In this document: piece after piece, positions 24,079 to 34,923 of the stretch
Layout of the letters: every line of letters begins with the position of its first letter
How positions within the stretch are numbered: the first letter of the stretch is position 1
Assembly: GCF_019059575.1 (NCBI RefSeq)
Contig: NW_024881864.1
Location: forward strand, 10,001-74,000
Direction of reading: 5' to 3'
DNA: 64,000 nucleotides
From: Amphibalanus amphitrite
Lineage: Eukaryota > Arthropoda > Thecostraca > Balanomorpha > Balanidae
Translations under genes and position numbers: made by a program
The notes under the pieces: model-generated
Databases searched by the model: none
Told to the model about the DNA's origin: nothing
The model's input: the letters and a program-made list of their open reading frames with translations, nothing else

Positions 24079-24626
24079 CAGTCCTGTGTTAGCTCTAGAA
24101 GTATATCACCTATTTATATTTAGCAGCATTCCTCTCGTCGTCTCATGACGTAAAAGTCGCATGCGGTATCGCTTTTAAAAGTAATCAGAATGGCGCCCTG
24201 GGTTTAACCCTCGCCGGACCTATTGGTTTTCTACATACGCGCCGGCCGAGGGGGGGGGGGGGCGGGTACGACCCCACCCTCGCCGTTTCGCCCCTGGTGG
24301 AGCTAGCGCGTCGCGGAAAAAACGAGCGTGTGCGCCGTTACGAGACGCAGAGATTGGTACCCGATTTTAAGGTCCTAGGTCAACCGGTGACCTCTGAGGT
24401 CAGGTCAAGTGCCCCAAGGTACGGTTCAGTTTTTGGTGAATAACTTCGCAAAAAACGGCCGCAGAGCGCCGATTTTGACAGCATCGTGTTCGTCTCGCTC
24501 AGGCGCGTCGAATGATATACTTTTTGTCCGGGTTAGGTCAACTTGGGGTGTTGACCTCAGGTCAAGGTCAGGTCAGCACCCCCAGGTCACGAAGTTGGTC
24601 GAAAGGGGTCATGTCGCATATCATTC

Positions 24627-24713
24627 GATTCGGCAGGTCTTCCTGAGTCCATTGGTGGCTTTCCCGACTCGCTACCTCAATTTGATCGGGAGTTATTGAC
24701 GAAAAACTAATAT
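24627..24713 (+). repeat. Target-site duplication of the L1/Tx1 element, 5' copy
   Basis: The 87 bp from GATTCGGCAGGTC to AAAAACTAATAT recur at 30994-31080 with three substitutions. They belong to the host TTAA element, so the insertion duplicated its target. The length is well above the 7-20 bp usual for L1. Confidence 0.9.
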
Positions 24714-24954
24714 ATTATAACGATAAACTTTATAAGTTATAACGAAAAACTTTCGGCAGGTCTTCAGTTGGGCGCTGACCGCCGTCCCGAGCGGTCGACC
24801 TTGACCCGCAGCCGGCGCGAGGGGAGGAATGCGTGGCTGAGGGGTAGCTCGTGTGGCCGGTGACCGGGGCCATCTGTGATGAAAAGGCGAGTGTGAGCAG
24901 TTGAGCACTGAGCAGTTTGGCGTTGTTGGTGGACAAGTTGATTTTGGTGTCGGG

Positions 24955-26466
24955 ATGACAAAGCGAAAGAAGATGTCGAGTCCAGGAAGCCCAGCCGATA
25001 AGCAGGTGAGTGGGCTTAGTGAAGAAATCGGTGGCCTGAAAGAGTATATTAAATCAGAGCTGAGTAGCTTGAGGGAAGAATTTAAAGGATGGTCAGAAGC
25101 AAGACTCGCTGCTGTTGAGCATGCCGTAGAGTTCGCATTGGATTCGGTGGCAGCAGCAAGCGCCAAGGCCGGCGCAGCAGAGTCTGAGGCCAGGAGAGCG
25201 GTTGCGGGGCTGGAGTCAATTTCTGAGCACCTGAGGCGTCTAGAGGACCGCTGCGATAACGCAGAGCAGCACTCTAGGCTAGACCTGCTTGTTTTCAGTG
25301 GGAAAGCTATCCCCAAAAGCCGGTCGGACGAAAATTGTGCTCTGATTGTGCGTAAGCTCCTGGAGCATCATATGGGCTACCGTTTAAATGACGAGCAAAT
25401 CAATCGTGCACATCGGATTCAAAGCGGTAAAATTGTTGTGAAATTTAACCGCACAGGGCCAGGATCCGACAAGGAACAGGTGTGGAAACTCAAAAGCAGG
25501 CTGAGGGGAAAGGATTTATATGTGCAAGAATCGCTGACCGAAAGGCGCCAGGAGATATTCCAAGCCCTCCTGCGAGCTAGGAGGGACGGCAAGATATTTT
25601 CCGTTCACACTCAGGGCGGAAAAGTATTTTACAAGCTGTCGTTCCAGGATTTTCCACGCAGGGCTTCATCATTGGAGGCGGTGGCGGACCTCGTTCGGGA
25701 CGCGCAGTCCGGCGATCCTGCTGCGGGCACGCAGGGGCGAGGCCAGGGGCGCGCCCGGGACGGCCGGCGGACAGAGGTGGGGAGCAGCGGACAAGAGAGG
25801 CCGCCGGGACAGACTCCTCGGGCGGGCCAGGCGCGACCGGCGGGGACAGAGTGGGAGCAGCGCCGGCCAGTGCCGCCGGACGCCGAGGTGCTGGACTCGC
25901 CACTGCCGGCGGCTGGTGGCGCGCCCCATGGCCATGTCCGACCTGTGGAGCCCCGGGCGGGGTCGTCTGGTGTCGGGCTGACAGCTTGGTTGTCCGGGCC
26001 CCTCGGATCGCCACGGACCGATGACGTCATCTCTCTCGGTGGCGGTACAGCTGCTGCTGACTCGGGAGGAGACGGTGGGGGTGACGGCGGGTCCGGGAGG
26101 CGGGCTGATGACGTCACCTCTGAAGACTCGACCCCTAATGGATCTCCAGCTGAGGCGATCGACTCTGCTGGGCCGGGTGCGGACAATGACACCTCAACCG
26201 CGTGTAACCCGACCGCAGGGGAGCGCCCACCGGCGGGGAAAAGTAAGACAGGTGGCAGTGTATCGGCGCCCGGGTGGGGCGGCGTGGATGCGGCCGCGCG
26301 GGTGGCGGCTCGGGCGGACCTAGCCGGCGCTGGTGGATCGACTTCGACGGGGGCCGCTCCTCGGGGCGGCGGCGCAGATCGGCCGGCTAGTGCGTCGGGC
26401 GAGACGGATGCCGCTGCCCCGGGCCGGCCGGGTGGGACGACCTCGGGCAGAACTGTGGCGGACTGA
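24955..26466 (+). CDS. L1/Tx1-type ORF1 protein (RNA-binding chaperone-like), 503 aa
   Basis: ORF1 proteins of L1-like elements trimerise by a coiled coil, bind the element's RNA and accompany ORF2 to the target. I start at the first ATG (MTKRKKMSSPGSPADKQ); the frame is open 18 codons further upstream without an ATG. Residues ~15-105 are heptad-like, rich in Glu/Leu/Ala/Arg. Residues ~108-165 (LDLLVFSGKAIPKS, then INRAHRIQSGKIVVKF) fit the RRM-like part. Residues ~166-235 (KSRLRGKDLYVQESLTERR, VHTQGGKVFYKL) fit the C-terminal domain. From ~240 to the end the protein is Gly/Ala/Pro/Asp low complexity, encoded by very GC-rich DNA unlike ORF2. ORF2 starts 508 bp downstream in another frame. Confidence 0.85.
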   Translation: MTKRKKMSSPGSPADKQVSGLSEEIGGLKEYIKSELSSLREEFKGWSEARLAAVEHAVEFALDSVAAASAKAGAAESEARRAVAGLESISEHLRRLEDRCDNAEQHSRLDLLVFSGKAIPKSRSDENCALIVRKLLEHHMGYRLNDEQINRAHRIQSGKIVVKFNRTGPGSDKEQVWKLKSRLRGKDLYVQESLTERRQEIFQALLRARRDGKIFSVHTQGGKVFYKLSFQDFPRRASSLEAVADLVRDAQSGDPAAGTQGRGQGRARDGRRTEVGSSGQERPPGQTPRAGQARPAGTEWEQRRPVPPDAEVLDSPLPAAGGAPHGHVRPVEPRAGSSGVGLTAWLSGPLGSPRTDDVISLGGGTAAADSGGDGGGDGGSGRRADDVTSEDSTPNGSPAEAIDSAGPGADNDTSTACNPTAGERPPAGKSKTGGSVSAPGWGGVDAAARVAARADLAGAGGSTSTGAAPRGGGADRPASASGETDAAAPGRPGGTTSGRTVAD

Positions 26467-26974
26467 GTGAATGGAAGCTGGGTACTCCAGCCTTGAGGTG
26501 GGATTTTGATTACTGGGTATATTGAAAAGATTTGTAATATTTGAGGGGGTTAAACATAAGGATGGTGTGGATTACGACGAGATTTCTTGCACTGTTAGCT
26601 CGCGACTTGTGTTTCTACATTGGGGGTTCTGGTACAAGATGTTTGGGCCTTTCGGGTAACCGGCCCACGGGCACGGTCTCGCGATGTCGGGATTTTTTCT
26701 GCGGTTAGTGAAAGTGTTTGCATTTTTGTTTTGTGTTATTTCAATCGGATCATGTATGTCACGCACAAGGCCTACGGATATAACGGCACAACGTGCGCGT
26801 AGTACCAGGGAGACTTTTTGTTTGACGAATTGCTCTCAGGCCGGCAACGACGGTGGTATAGCGCTATATCATTGCCCTTGCCTGACTTCGGAGGGCATCG
26901 AGATGATAATACGACAACTTACGGGCGGCGATAGGAGGTCTGGAAGGTTAAGGGAAAAATAAATTAAACTCAAA
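26467..26974 (+). other. Spacer between ORF1 and ORF2 of the retrotransposon
   Basis: This 508-bp non-coding spacer is far longer than in mammalian L1. It contains several short upstream ATG frames and a return from GC-rich to AT-rich composition. How ORF2 is translated, by reinitiation or internal entry, cannot be read from the sequence. Confidence 0.6.
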
Positions 26975-29900
26975 ATGCTTAAAGTAGTATCGTTAAATGT
27001 GAATGGATTGAGGACACATGAAAGAGGACCAAAAAGGCGAAAGATGTTTACCTGGCTCAAAAAGAAAAATGCAGACATATACATGCTACAAGAAACTCAT
27101 TCAGAGGAGAGAGATTCTGCAAGGTGGTTAAACGAATGGGGGGGAGATGGATATTTTGCACACGGCGACATAAGGAGCAGGGGTGTGTGCATTTTACTGA
27201 GACCGGGGGCAGCCATACAGATGAAACTTGTAGAAGCAGATCCCAACGGAAGGTATCTCATAGTAGACATAGAGACTCAAGGTGTATCTATGACTTTAGT
27301 GACCCTATATGGACCAAACATCGATGATCCGAAGTTTTATGAGAATTTGCACGCAAAACTGAACGAACATCAAATCGATGAATTAGTATTAGGGGGTGAC
27401 TTTAATTTTGGATTTGACAGGAACTTAGATAGAAAAACCTCCGGTAGGGATGTTTCTAATAATGATCGTTGCAAAAGAGCTGTCGAGCAAATTATGAATG
27501 AATATAATGTTATAGACATATGGAGGGAGCAAAATCCATTTAAACGTGATTACACATACATTCGTCAAAATGGTAGAAGCAGGTCTCGAATAGATTTTTT
27601 CCTTGTGAGTGAATCAGTGTTGTATGGGGATGGTAAAACGGAAGCGAGAATAGTTGACGGTTTTTTGGCAGATCATAGAATGGTTGTGTTGGAGATGCAG
27701 GTTACGGGAAGCGAGATAGGAAAATCTTACTGGAAGTGTAAAAGAGACCTCATTAAAGACAGACAATTTCAAGATATGGTTAAAGCACGAGTACCGATGA
27801 TAATTGCGGACAATGACACGATAGGCACTCCCAGAACTTTGTTACTGGAGACAACTTTATGCGTTTTACGAGGTGATATTATTAAGTATGCAGCCACCCA
27901 AAAAAAGCAGAGAGAGCAAGAGTTTAAGCAGCTCGATGAAGAGATAAACTACATGAGCAATTTAGATACTTTAGATGAGGATGATAAGGATAGGTTAGAA
28001 CTGAAAAGAGCTCAGCTGGAAAGTCTGATAAGTAAAATGACTGATAAAAACATGTGGAACGCGAAAATTCGGTGGCGTATGCACGCAGAGCGAGGTACGA
28101 AATACTTTCATGGTTTGCCTGTGAGAAGTGCTGCACATAACGTTTGTAAAGCTATGGTCATGTCAAATTATGGCACAAAGAGAGGAGAAGTCACCGTAGA
28201 CCGGGATGAAATATTGCAGGAATGCCGGACATTTTTTGCAAGGCTTTATGATTCGGAGCACGTTGAGCAGTGCTACACCAATTTTTTGAACGACACTGCC
28301 TCACTGTCAGAGAGACAACGGGATGGGTGTGAAAGTCGTTTTGATTCGAGTGAGTTAGAGCAAGCACTGTTTTCAATGAAGAATGGTAGCTCTCCGGGAC
28401 CATGCGGGTATACTGCTGAATTTTTTAAAACGTTCTGGTCAGAATTCAGGGTTTTGATTACACAAGCCGTAAACGAGATCTTAGATACAGGTAAAATGCC
28501 CGGAGAGATGAAAAAAAGTATAACTATACTGATCCCGAAGAGAGGTAAAGATAGGAGGCACGTTGAAAATCTAAGACCGATCAGTCTATTAAATGTTCTT
28601 TACAAATTAATAACGAAAGCGATTGCTTTAAGGGTGAGGAATGTGATTAAGGACTTGATTTATGAAGACCAAACTGGGTTTATACAAGGGAGATACATTG
28701 GTGAAAATGTCAGATTAATTCTGGATACTATACAACAGTGTAAAGAGAATAAGATTTCTGCTTTACTCTTGGCATGTGATATGCAAAAAGCGTACGATAG
28801 CGTGAGCTGGTCTTATCTCAAAGAGGTAGTTCGAAGGAACGGGTTTGGACCAAATTTCCAAAAGTGGATAGATATACTGTATACCGATCTGCCTGAACAT
28901 TACCCTACGGCTAGAGTCCAAGTAAACGGCTTTTTGTCTGAGCCGTATGTGATTAAAAGGGGACTACGGCAAGGCTGCCCACTGAGTTGTTACCTGTTTT
29001 TGTTGTGTATAGAGCCCCTCATTCGCACATTACGAAATAACGATGAGGTCAAGGGGGTGGACCTGTCGGGCTCCATCACTGTGAAGGTTACAGCTTACGC
29101 TGATGATCTTACGGTATTTTTGGACGGAACAACGAACTCACTCAGACAGTGTATAGCGACCTTCGATAGTTTTGAAGCAGTGTCGGGATTGAAGTTAAAT
29201 AAACATAAAACCCACTGCACATGGATTGGCAATGAATCACAGACAAAAGACTTCATTTGCGAAGAAATTGGCTTGAAATGGACGAGGGAGCCGATCGAGA
29301 TTTTAGGCTTGCTAATTGATACCGAACTCCAGGAGGATATCTTGCAGAAAAATTATACAAATAAGATTGATAAATTGCAACAACGTCTTAACCCGTGGCT
29401 GCAAAGAGGATTGACGCCATATGGCAAGATCCATTTGGTCAAATCTGTCGCATTGTCGCAATTAATTTACGTAATGTCTGTACTCCCACAACCAAGAGCC
29501 GATATGATCAAACGTATAGATGATATTATTTTCCAGTTCATTTGGAGCAAGAAAAGAGCTAGGGTTAAGAAAGAAGTTCTCAAAATGGAATACAAAAAAG
29601 GAGGCCTAAAAGTGCCAGATGTTTTGACGGTAGTAAAAAGTCTGAAGATTGGATGGGTCAAACGATATCTCGACAAAGATAATGTTTCTAGTTGGAAAAA
29701 GGTTATAAGCCCAGTTTTGACGGTTAACGGCGATGTCAGTATATTCCAATGCAACCCTGACCTAAGACAGGTACAGGGGCGCGTGAGTAATAGTTTTTGG
29801 AGAGAAACCGTATTAGCCTGGCGAGAAGTAGCTACAAAAGAATCCCTAACAGCTGGCGATGTGCTTAATGAAGTGATATGGTTCAATAGAAATATACGAA

Positions 29901-30751
29901 TAGAGAAAATTCAGGGGATAAGGAGAAGTGTATACATTGCTAAGGGAATGGTCAAAGTGAGCGATTTGTACGATTACGATAGACATCGAATGTTGTCTGC
30001 AAATGAGTTGGCATTAAAGTACGACTTACACCCATTACCATGTCAATCGTTGATTAGGACAATCCCCGAGAATTGGCGTGAACTGCTGAACGTAGAGGAG
30101 CCTATCACAAGGGTCAGAAATAAGGTCACGCAAGAACTATTAGAAACAAAGAAAGTAGTAAGATGGGCGTATCTGAAAATTATCAGAGAAAATCAGGCGA
30201 AGCCGATTGCATGCATTAAGTGGCAGGAAGAACTGGGGTTACCAGCAACTTATGATTGGGATAGAGCATTTAACTTTGTGTACGCAATTAGTGAAGATCG
30301 AAAGTTAAGATGGTTGCAATATCAGTGTTTACATCGTTTCTTACCCACGAATAAGCGTCTGTATATGTATGGCCTAATTGAAACAAACAAGTGTCGGAGT
30401 TGTCCAATGTATCAAGAATCTATTGGACATCTTTTTTGGCATTGTCAGGTAGTGGCGAGTTTCTGGCGTCAGTTGAAGGACAGATTCAGGGTAAGAGAGG
30501 AGCTGTCTCTACAACAGATAATATGCGGGGTCGAAGGCGAAGCTCACTTTGTTGATCGCTTAAATCTACTGATTTTGGTAGCCAAACAGTATATTTGGAA
30601 TTGTAGAGTTAGTAACCGACCGGTAACCTTCCAGACCTTTATCAGCACGCTGCAACAGTACAGTCTTATGGAAAAGCATGTGGCGCAAATAAATGACAAA
30701 ATGGATAGATATGATGCCCTGTGGAGGGTCACGAATGCCGTTATTAGTTGA
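26975..30751 (+). CDS. L1/Tx1-type ORF2: endonuclease-reverse transcriptase, 1258 aa
   Basis: The enzyme nicks target DNA and reverse-transcribes the element RNA from the nick. An N-terminal APE-like endonuclease spans ~1-240: SLNVNGL (N8/N10), QETH (E40), GGDFNF (D142, N144), RIDFFL (D207) and LADHR (D233, H234) are all in place. The RT spans ~430-780: ACDMQKAYD (catalytic D602), RQGCPLSCYLF, TAYADDLTVF (D710, D711). A C-terminal knuckle CRSCPMYQESIGHLFWHC (C1140, C1143, H1152, C1157) matches the zf-RVT/L1 type. The length is usual for Tx1-like ORF2. No stop or frameshift interrupts it, so this copy may still be competent or recently so. The start ATG follows AT-rich DNA and is the first in frame. 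Confidence 0.95.
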   Translation: MLKVVSLNVNGLRTHERGPKRRKMFTWLKKKNADIYMLQETHSEERDSARWLNEWGGDGYFAHGDIRSRGVCILLRPGAAIQMKLVEADPNGRYLIVDIETQGVSMTLVTLYGPNIDDPKFYENLHAKLNEHQIDELVLGGDFNFGFDRNLDRKTSGRDVSNNDRCKRAVEQIMNEYNVIDIWREQNPFKRDYTYIRQNGRSRSRIDFFLVSESVLYGDGKTEARIVDGFLADHRMVVLEMQVTGSEIGKSYWKCKRDLIKDRQFQDMVKARVPMIIADNDTIGTPRTLLLETTLCVLRGDIIKYAATQKKQREQEFKQLDEEINYMSNLDTLDEDDKDRLELKRAQLESLISKMTDKNMWNAKIRWRMHAERGTKYFHGLPVRSAAHNVCKAMVMSNYGTKRGEVTVDRDEILQECRTFFARLYDSEHVEQCYTNFLNDTASLSERQRDGCESRFDSSELEQALFSMKNGSSPGPCGYTAEFFKTFWSEFRVLITQAVNEILDTGKMPGEMKKSITILIPKRGKDRRHVENLRPISLLNVLYKLITKAIALRVRNVIKDLIYEDQTGFIQGRYIGENVRLILDTIQQCKENKISALLLACDMQKAYDSVSWSYLKEVVRRNGFGPNFQKWIDILYTDLPEHYPTARVQVNGFLSEPYVIKRGLRQGCPLSCYLFLLCIEPLIRTLRNNDEVKGVDLSGSITVKVTAYADDLTVFLDGTTNSLRQCIATFDSFEAVSGLKLNKHKTHCTWIGNESQTKDFICEEIGLKWTREPIEILGLLIDTELQEDILQKNYTNKIDKLQQRLNPWLQRGLTPYGKIHLVKSVALSQLIYVMSVLPQPRADMIKRIDDIIFQFIWSKKRARVKKEVLKMEYKKGGLKVPDVLTVVKSLKIGWVKRYLDKDNVSSWKKVISPVLTVNGDVSIFQCNPDLRQVQGRVSNSFWRETVLAWREVATKESLTAGDVLNEVIWFNRNIRIEKIQGIRRSVYIAKGMVKVSDLYDYDRHRMLSANELALKYDLHPLPCQSLIRTIPENWRELLNVEEPITRVRNKVTQELLETKKVVRWAYLKIIRENQAKPIACIKWQEELGLPATYDWDRAFNFVYAISEDRKLRWLQYQCLHRFLPTNKRLYMYGLIETNKCRSCPMYQESIGHLFWHCQVVASFWRQLKDRFRVREELSLQQIICGVEGEAHFVDRLNLLILVAKQYIWNCRVSNRPVTFQTFISTLQQYSLMEKHVAQINDKMDRYDALWRVTNAVIS

Positions 30752-30993
30752 TCCGAATGCTTACGTATGTCGTCACTTTTATTTGGGTTCGTTTGCTTAT
30801 TTTTTTTCTTTTCTTTTTTGCTTTGTTTGGTTTTGTGTTTTGTGTTTTTTGTTAAAAGGTCTGTTAGTAAAGCTGTTAAGCTATGTGTGTCATATTATGT
30901 TGTAATTTTGTATGTAATGTTTGTGTGCGTTTGTTTTGCGTGGTTAATGGTGGTCAAATGATCAAATAAATGGCTAGAAGTTAAAAAAAAAAA
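30752..30993 (+). other. 3' UTR, poly(A) signal and A-tail of the retrotransposon
   Basis: A T-rich 3' UTR of ~210 bp (TTTGCTTATTTTTTTTCTTT-like) precedes AATAAA at 30965-30970 and eleven A at 30983-30993. The second target duplication follows directly. Confidence 0.85.
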
Positions 30994-31080
30994 GATTCGG
31001 CAGGTCTTCCTGAGTCCATTGGTGGCTTTCCCGACTCGCTAGCTCAATTTGATCAAGAGTTATTGACGAAAAACTAATAT
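30994..31080 (+). repeat. Target-site duplication of the L1/Tx1 element, 3' copy
   Basis: It matches 24627-24713 over 87 bp with three substitutions (one C/G, two G/A). After it the host TTAA element continues with TGACCTTGATGACGTCATAA-like sequence. Confidence 0.9.
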
Positions 31081-31610
31081 GACCTTGATGACGTCATAAA
31101 TGACGTCACGCAAGGTCAACATTGCAAAAGTGACGCATCTAACCTTGCAAGGAGTGCATAAAATCACGATTCTGTGTGCTTGAGATAGTTGGAAATCGTT
31201 CCCGGCGCCAGAATAGCAGTTTGAATTTTTCCCCATTGACTTATAATGGTGAGGTCACGAAAATGACCTGACCTCATATGACCTTTAGGAAAAATCCGAG
31301 ATATACAAGTTGTGGGACTCATAATGGATACTAGATCCTGCAAGTTTCATTTCCCTGTGACATCTCCTCTGGCAGTGAGGGCGTTGCGAAGTTGCGACAT
31401 CTGAAGACCGTGCAGAGGTTCACTTATGACGTCATAGGTCAGTGACCTGACCTGACCCAAAAATGCGGTTGGTGTCAAAAGATGCGGCTTGGATTAAAGG
31501 TCAGGTATGCCAAGTTTCAGCTCTCTATCGCCAGCGTGTTCGGAGCTATCGCGAAAAAAAACCCTATGGGGGGCGGCACCCGCTTCCCCCCCTCGGCCGG
31601 CGAGGGTTAA

Positions 31611-34600
31611 ACCAGAGATTTCGACCAATACGCAATCCGTCTCAGCCCGTCAGAGTAATGTGCTTTCTCTGTCGTTAGCTGCGGATTAGTGCCCCAACGA
31701 CCGAAAGTGAGGCCTATACTTCCTCCATGTGATAATCCTAATTGATACCCAGTATTTCGGACTCTGAGCGACTGGCCAACAGTCCAGACCAGAGTTCCAC
31801 CGTCGTCTAAAGTCACCGTCTTTGTGGCAGGCACGGTGAGAGCCATTTCCCATCGGCTCGGGGGATATCAGCTCGGCTGGGGATTTTTGGTTTGGTTAGT
31901 GTCTGCGTGCCCTGAAACTGCTATTGCCCCAGTCGCCGTTAGATTAATGTGGAAATCAGTGCTGACCTGCGCGGGTCAGACGCACGCTGAGCCTCCGATC
32001 TCAGCTGAACAGGTACAGGTTTACGGCTAAGAGTCAAACGGTGTCGGATTTCCTATACGGACTGACCTGCTAAAAGGGCGTTGTTTCGTGCAGTAGGTAG
32101 GTGATGCAGTATTACTTTTCGGGCTCAGTTCGAAGCTAGCGGCATGCAACCCTGCGACCCGTAAGCATGAGAAGAGCAAGCTCAATCGTGTTGGGTGACT
32201 TGAACAGACTTATGCGTTATTCACGCTAGACAAATGCCATCGTGTCAAATTATTACCTGCAAAAGACAACAACAGTATTCCCATATGGAGGATGACGAAA
32301 CTTTCCTTTTGAAGCTTTTGCATTTTTGTTTTTGATAAAGAGTGCAAGGGGGCGTTCAAACATATGCAAAAGTGGGTTACCTAGTGGGTTACCTAGGGCT
32401 ACCTATGGCAATGACATTTTGGTCAGAACGCTCCAAACGCAACTGTTTTGCAATAAAAGTTCAGCTTACGAGCTCTGAAGCGGGCGCCTGGCGGTGGTCT
32501 ACCGGGAGGCCCGGGGCTGTGCAATCCCCTGCTCCAGAAATGCGTCTCCTACAGCCGACAGCAGCGGCGTCTGCGGCACCAGCCTCCAGCCTCCCTCTGG
32601 CCCAGCGCGCCACACACTCAGCATTCATGACCGCGGCCCCGGGCGGGGCCCTTCCGTTAGCGGCTTCGCATGTCGACCAAACAGAGCTATGCATCGTGTT
32701 TTTGGGAAACACGGTTACAAGATGAACGGACGCCATCTTTCTTCGGTCGTATTTTAGACAGCGGAATGCCGGCTTAGACGCCACCTCTCGTGACCGCTGC
32801 ATCTAACGGCCTCGGGGTGGCGTAAACTTAAAATCCAGCGGAAAAGAAAGGGGCACCAAACTAGTTTTGCTCTAACGTCAATTTAGTTAGCCATACCCGA
32901 GTGAACACAAACTAATCGCTAGACGCATGACATATGGGTTCAGATAGGCTATTACAGACATACCTATGTAAGAGTAGACTTTATTGTGAGATAAGAGTCA
33001 AATGCAAGTCCGACATAGTCCGCTATTCTGGTTCATCGCGCCGGTTTTGTGTCAGGTCTTCCTCAATGTTACACATTTTTTAATTTTAATCCAACAGGAT
33101 TCCAGCTTAGTGTGATAGGTTGGCGTATTAGCTCTTAGCCAGAAATGCATGCGGAGGAGGAAAAATAGGTAATGAAAATAACACTTCTAAGATCATGTTC
33201 ACCGGTCATCTCTTGGCATTATATTACGATCCTCACTCATTAGTAAGATGCAAAGAATAATGAACACAACTGTTCGGTATGAAAGGGAAATATTCAGAGC
33301 TCAAGTAAGTATGCCGAGCCTGGCATCAATCGCTGGATAGTACATATCAATCGCTGCGTCAGCCACATAATTACAGCTGGCTGTAACTGGCCGGTCCAAA
33401 TCAAACTTTATGGCAGGGCCGATTTAATCAGTAATGAAGGCAATATCTTTACGGCGCAATGCCGGTAAGGCACGCCAACGCCCTCAGGTGCACTTAGCAC
33501 AGCGGTCAGTTTACCGGCGTACAAATGGTGTCGTAGCATTTCATTAAGGTGCCCCTTAGTCACAAGACCATTAATTACCCTCCCTCACGGCTGGAGCTCA
33601 GTGCATGCAGAATCGGGAACCGAGTTGTAATCTAAGCCGAGGGTGAGCATCACAGGCTACAAATGTTGACAGAGAGCCAGCCGAGTGAAACAGATGGGGG
33701 TGGTGCCTCTGATTGCATGGCACGCTCCATGACGCATTGGACTCTTGACCTAATCAGCTGCCTTAGCCGGCACAAATGAGGCGTGGCATTTGTGATAATT
33801 GCACGGTCTGTCTGTCCGTGCACACTGCACAGAGGTGCGGCGGCGAAGGTCAGTCACGTGGACAGGATTTATATCGGGGAACGTGCCCGACGCGTGCCAA
33901 ACCGTGCATTCAGGTCATGCCGCCGGACCAGGCCCGCCTTGACCCAAGGACGGGGTAGGGATCTAAGCCGACGACAAAGTTGTTAATCATTTGGCGTGAT
34001 AAGCGAATGATGTTTAGGTATTGTCGTGACCCTGCACACGCCAAGAAGGATTGAAATATTTCATAGAATGATAGTCTCTGTAGAAATAGTAGGTAATTTG
34101 GCTGCGTTAGGATAGCTCAACGTATGTGCCTCTTAAATTTTGCGCCCTTGGGGTAAACAAATAGAAATGTATTTAACCCATCGATGTTTTAACTATTTAA
34201 CAACAATTCCATCATTGACTTCTGATCAACAAACCATGTCCTGTCAAGGGCGTGCACCCGCTGCCACTTTTGTTGGCGTCCAGCAAATGAAGAAAAATCA
34301 CCGTCTATGTGGCGTCGGTACGGTTGGAGGAGCCATTGCCACGGAACATAAATCATTCGCCTCGCGGATGCGCGGCTGTCTCCTGAGGCAGTGTGGGCTA
34401 CTGTCTGCCGTGGGTCGACCGCCGGGTACCTACATCTCCAGAGGGCGAGAGAGCAGGTCAGGTCATACCCCGGTCCTCACCATGGTTAACACGATCACAG
34501 GTCAAAATAACCGCGAACCATGCTGAACCCAGCGAACATTTGTTGTGACATTTGCAACCAATACGTTTCTCTTTTTATCACATCAAAGTACGCAGATGAC

Positions 34601-34919
34601 AGTTTTACTGCGGCATAATTGGACTGGGAGATTTGTGAGTGAATGGCTTCCATTTGATTTTGACATTGTTGCACGATACTGACAATGTTTGCATGGCATG
34701 CGACAATTCAGGCATTCTTTGAGCATCAAACTATGAGAAATATGTAGGACAATCTGGGGCGATAAGGGACGATATGTATTTAATCCATTGTTGACGTGAT
34801 ATCACGCTATATTTTCCTTCAAAACATAGGCGCGGACTATAAGTTTCGCTGTCCCATACTTTGGCCTTCACTGAGCCTGGACGTCTAAAAAATCCCTACA
34901 ATTTAGAACGTACTCTAAC
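31611..34919. other. Non-coding region, nothing recognised
   Basis: No gene supported. A GC-rich stretch at about 32465-32680 yields 110-127-codon frames on both strands, which is typical of chance frames in CpG islands. A small tandem GTGGGTTACCTA duplication lies at ~32370. Confidence 0.5.
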
Positions 34920-34923
34920 TTAA

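Larger units (their letters stand above)
24714..30993 (+). mobile_element. L1/Tx1-clade non-LTR retrotransposon, near full length
   Basis: The 6.28 kb element carries two intact frames (ORF1, ORF2), an AATAAA at 30965-30970 and an A11 tail at 30983-30993. It is bounded by 87-bp target duplications. Clade placement rests on the APE endonuclease plus RT with a C-terminal CX2CX8HX4C knuckle and the separate coiled-coil ORF1. The first ~50 bp (24714-24765) look like scrambled target DNA: a TTATAACGA.AAACTT repeat, then TTCGGCAGGTCTTC copied from the duplication. True element sequence probably starts near 24766. Three substitutions between the duplications suggest modest age, yet both frames are open. 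Confidence 0.9.
24208..31606. mobile_element. TTAA-flanked piggyBac-like MITE, copy 4, split by an L1/Tx1 insertion
   Basis: The left end CCCTCGCCGGACC at 24208 and the right end GGCCGGCGAGGG ending at 31606 are flanked by TTAA (24204-24207, 31607-31610). Removing the 6.28 kb retrotransposon and one 87-bp duplication leaves ~1.03 kb, the size of its siblings. The left G-run (24250-24262) with GCGGGTACGACC pairs with the right end GGCGGCACCCGC. AGGTCA/TGACCT words cluster at ~24395-24420, 24535-24600, 31230-31290 and 31425-31465. It shares the inverted GTCGAATGATATAC / GCATATCATTCGATTCGG motif with copy 2; the retrotransposon sits inside that motif. Confidence 0.85.
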
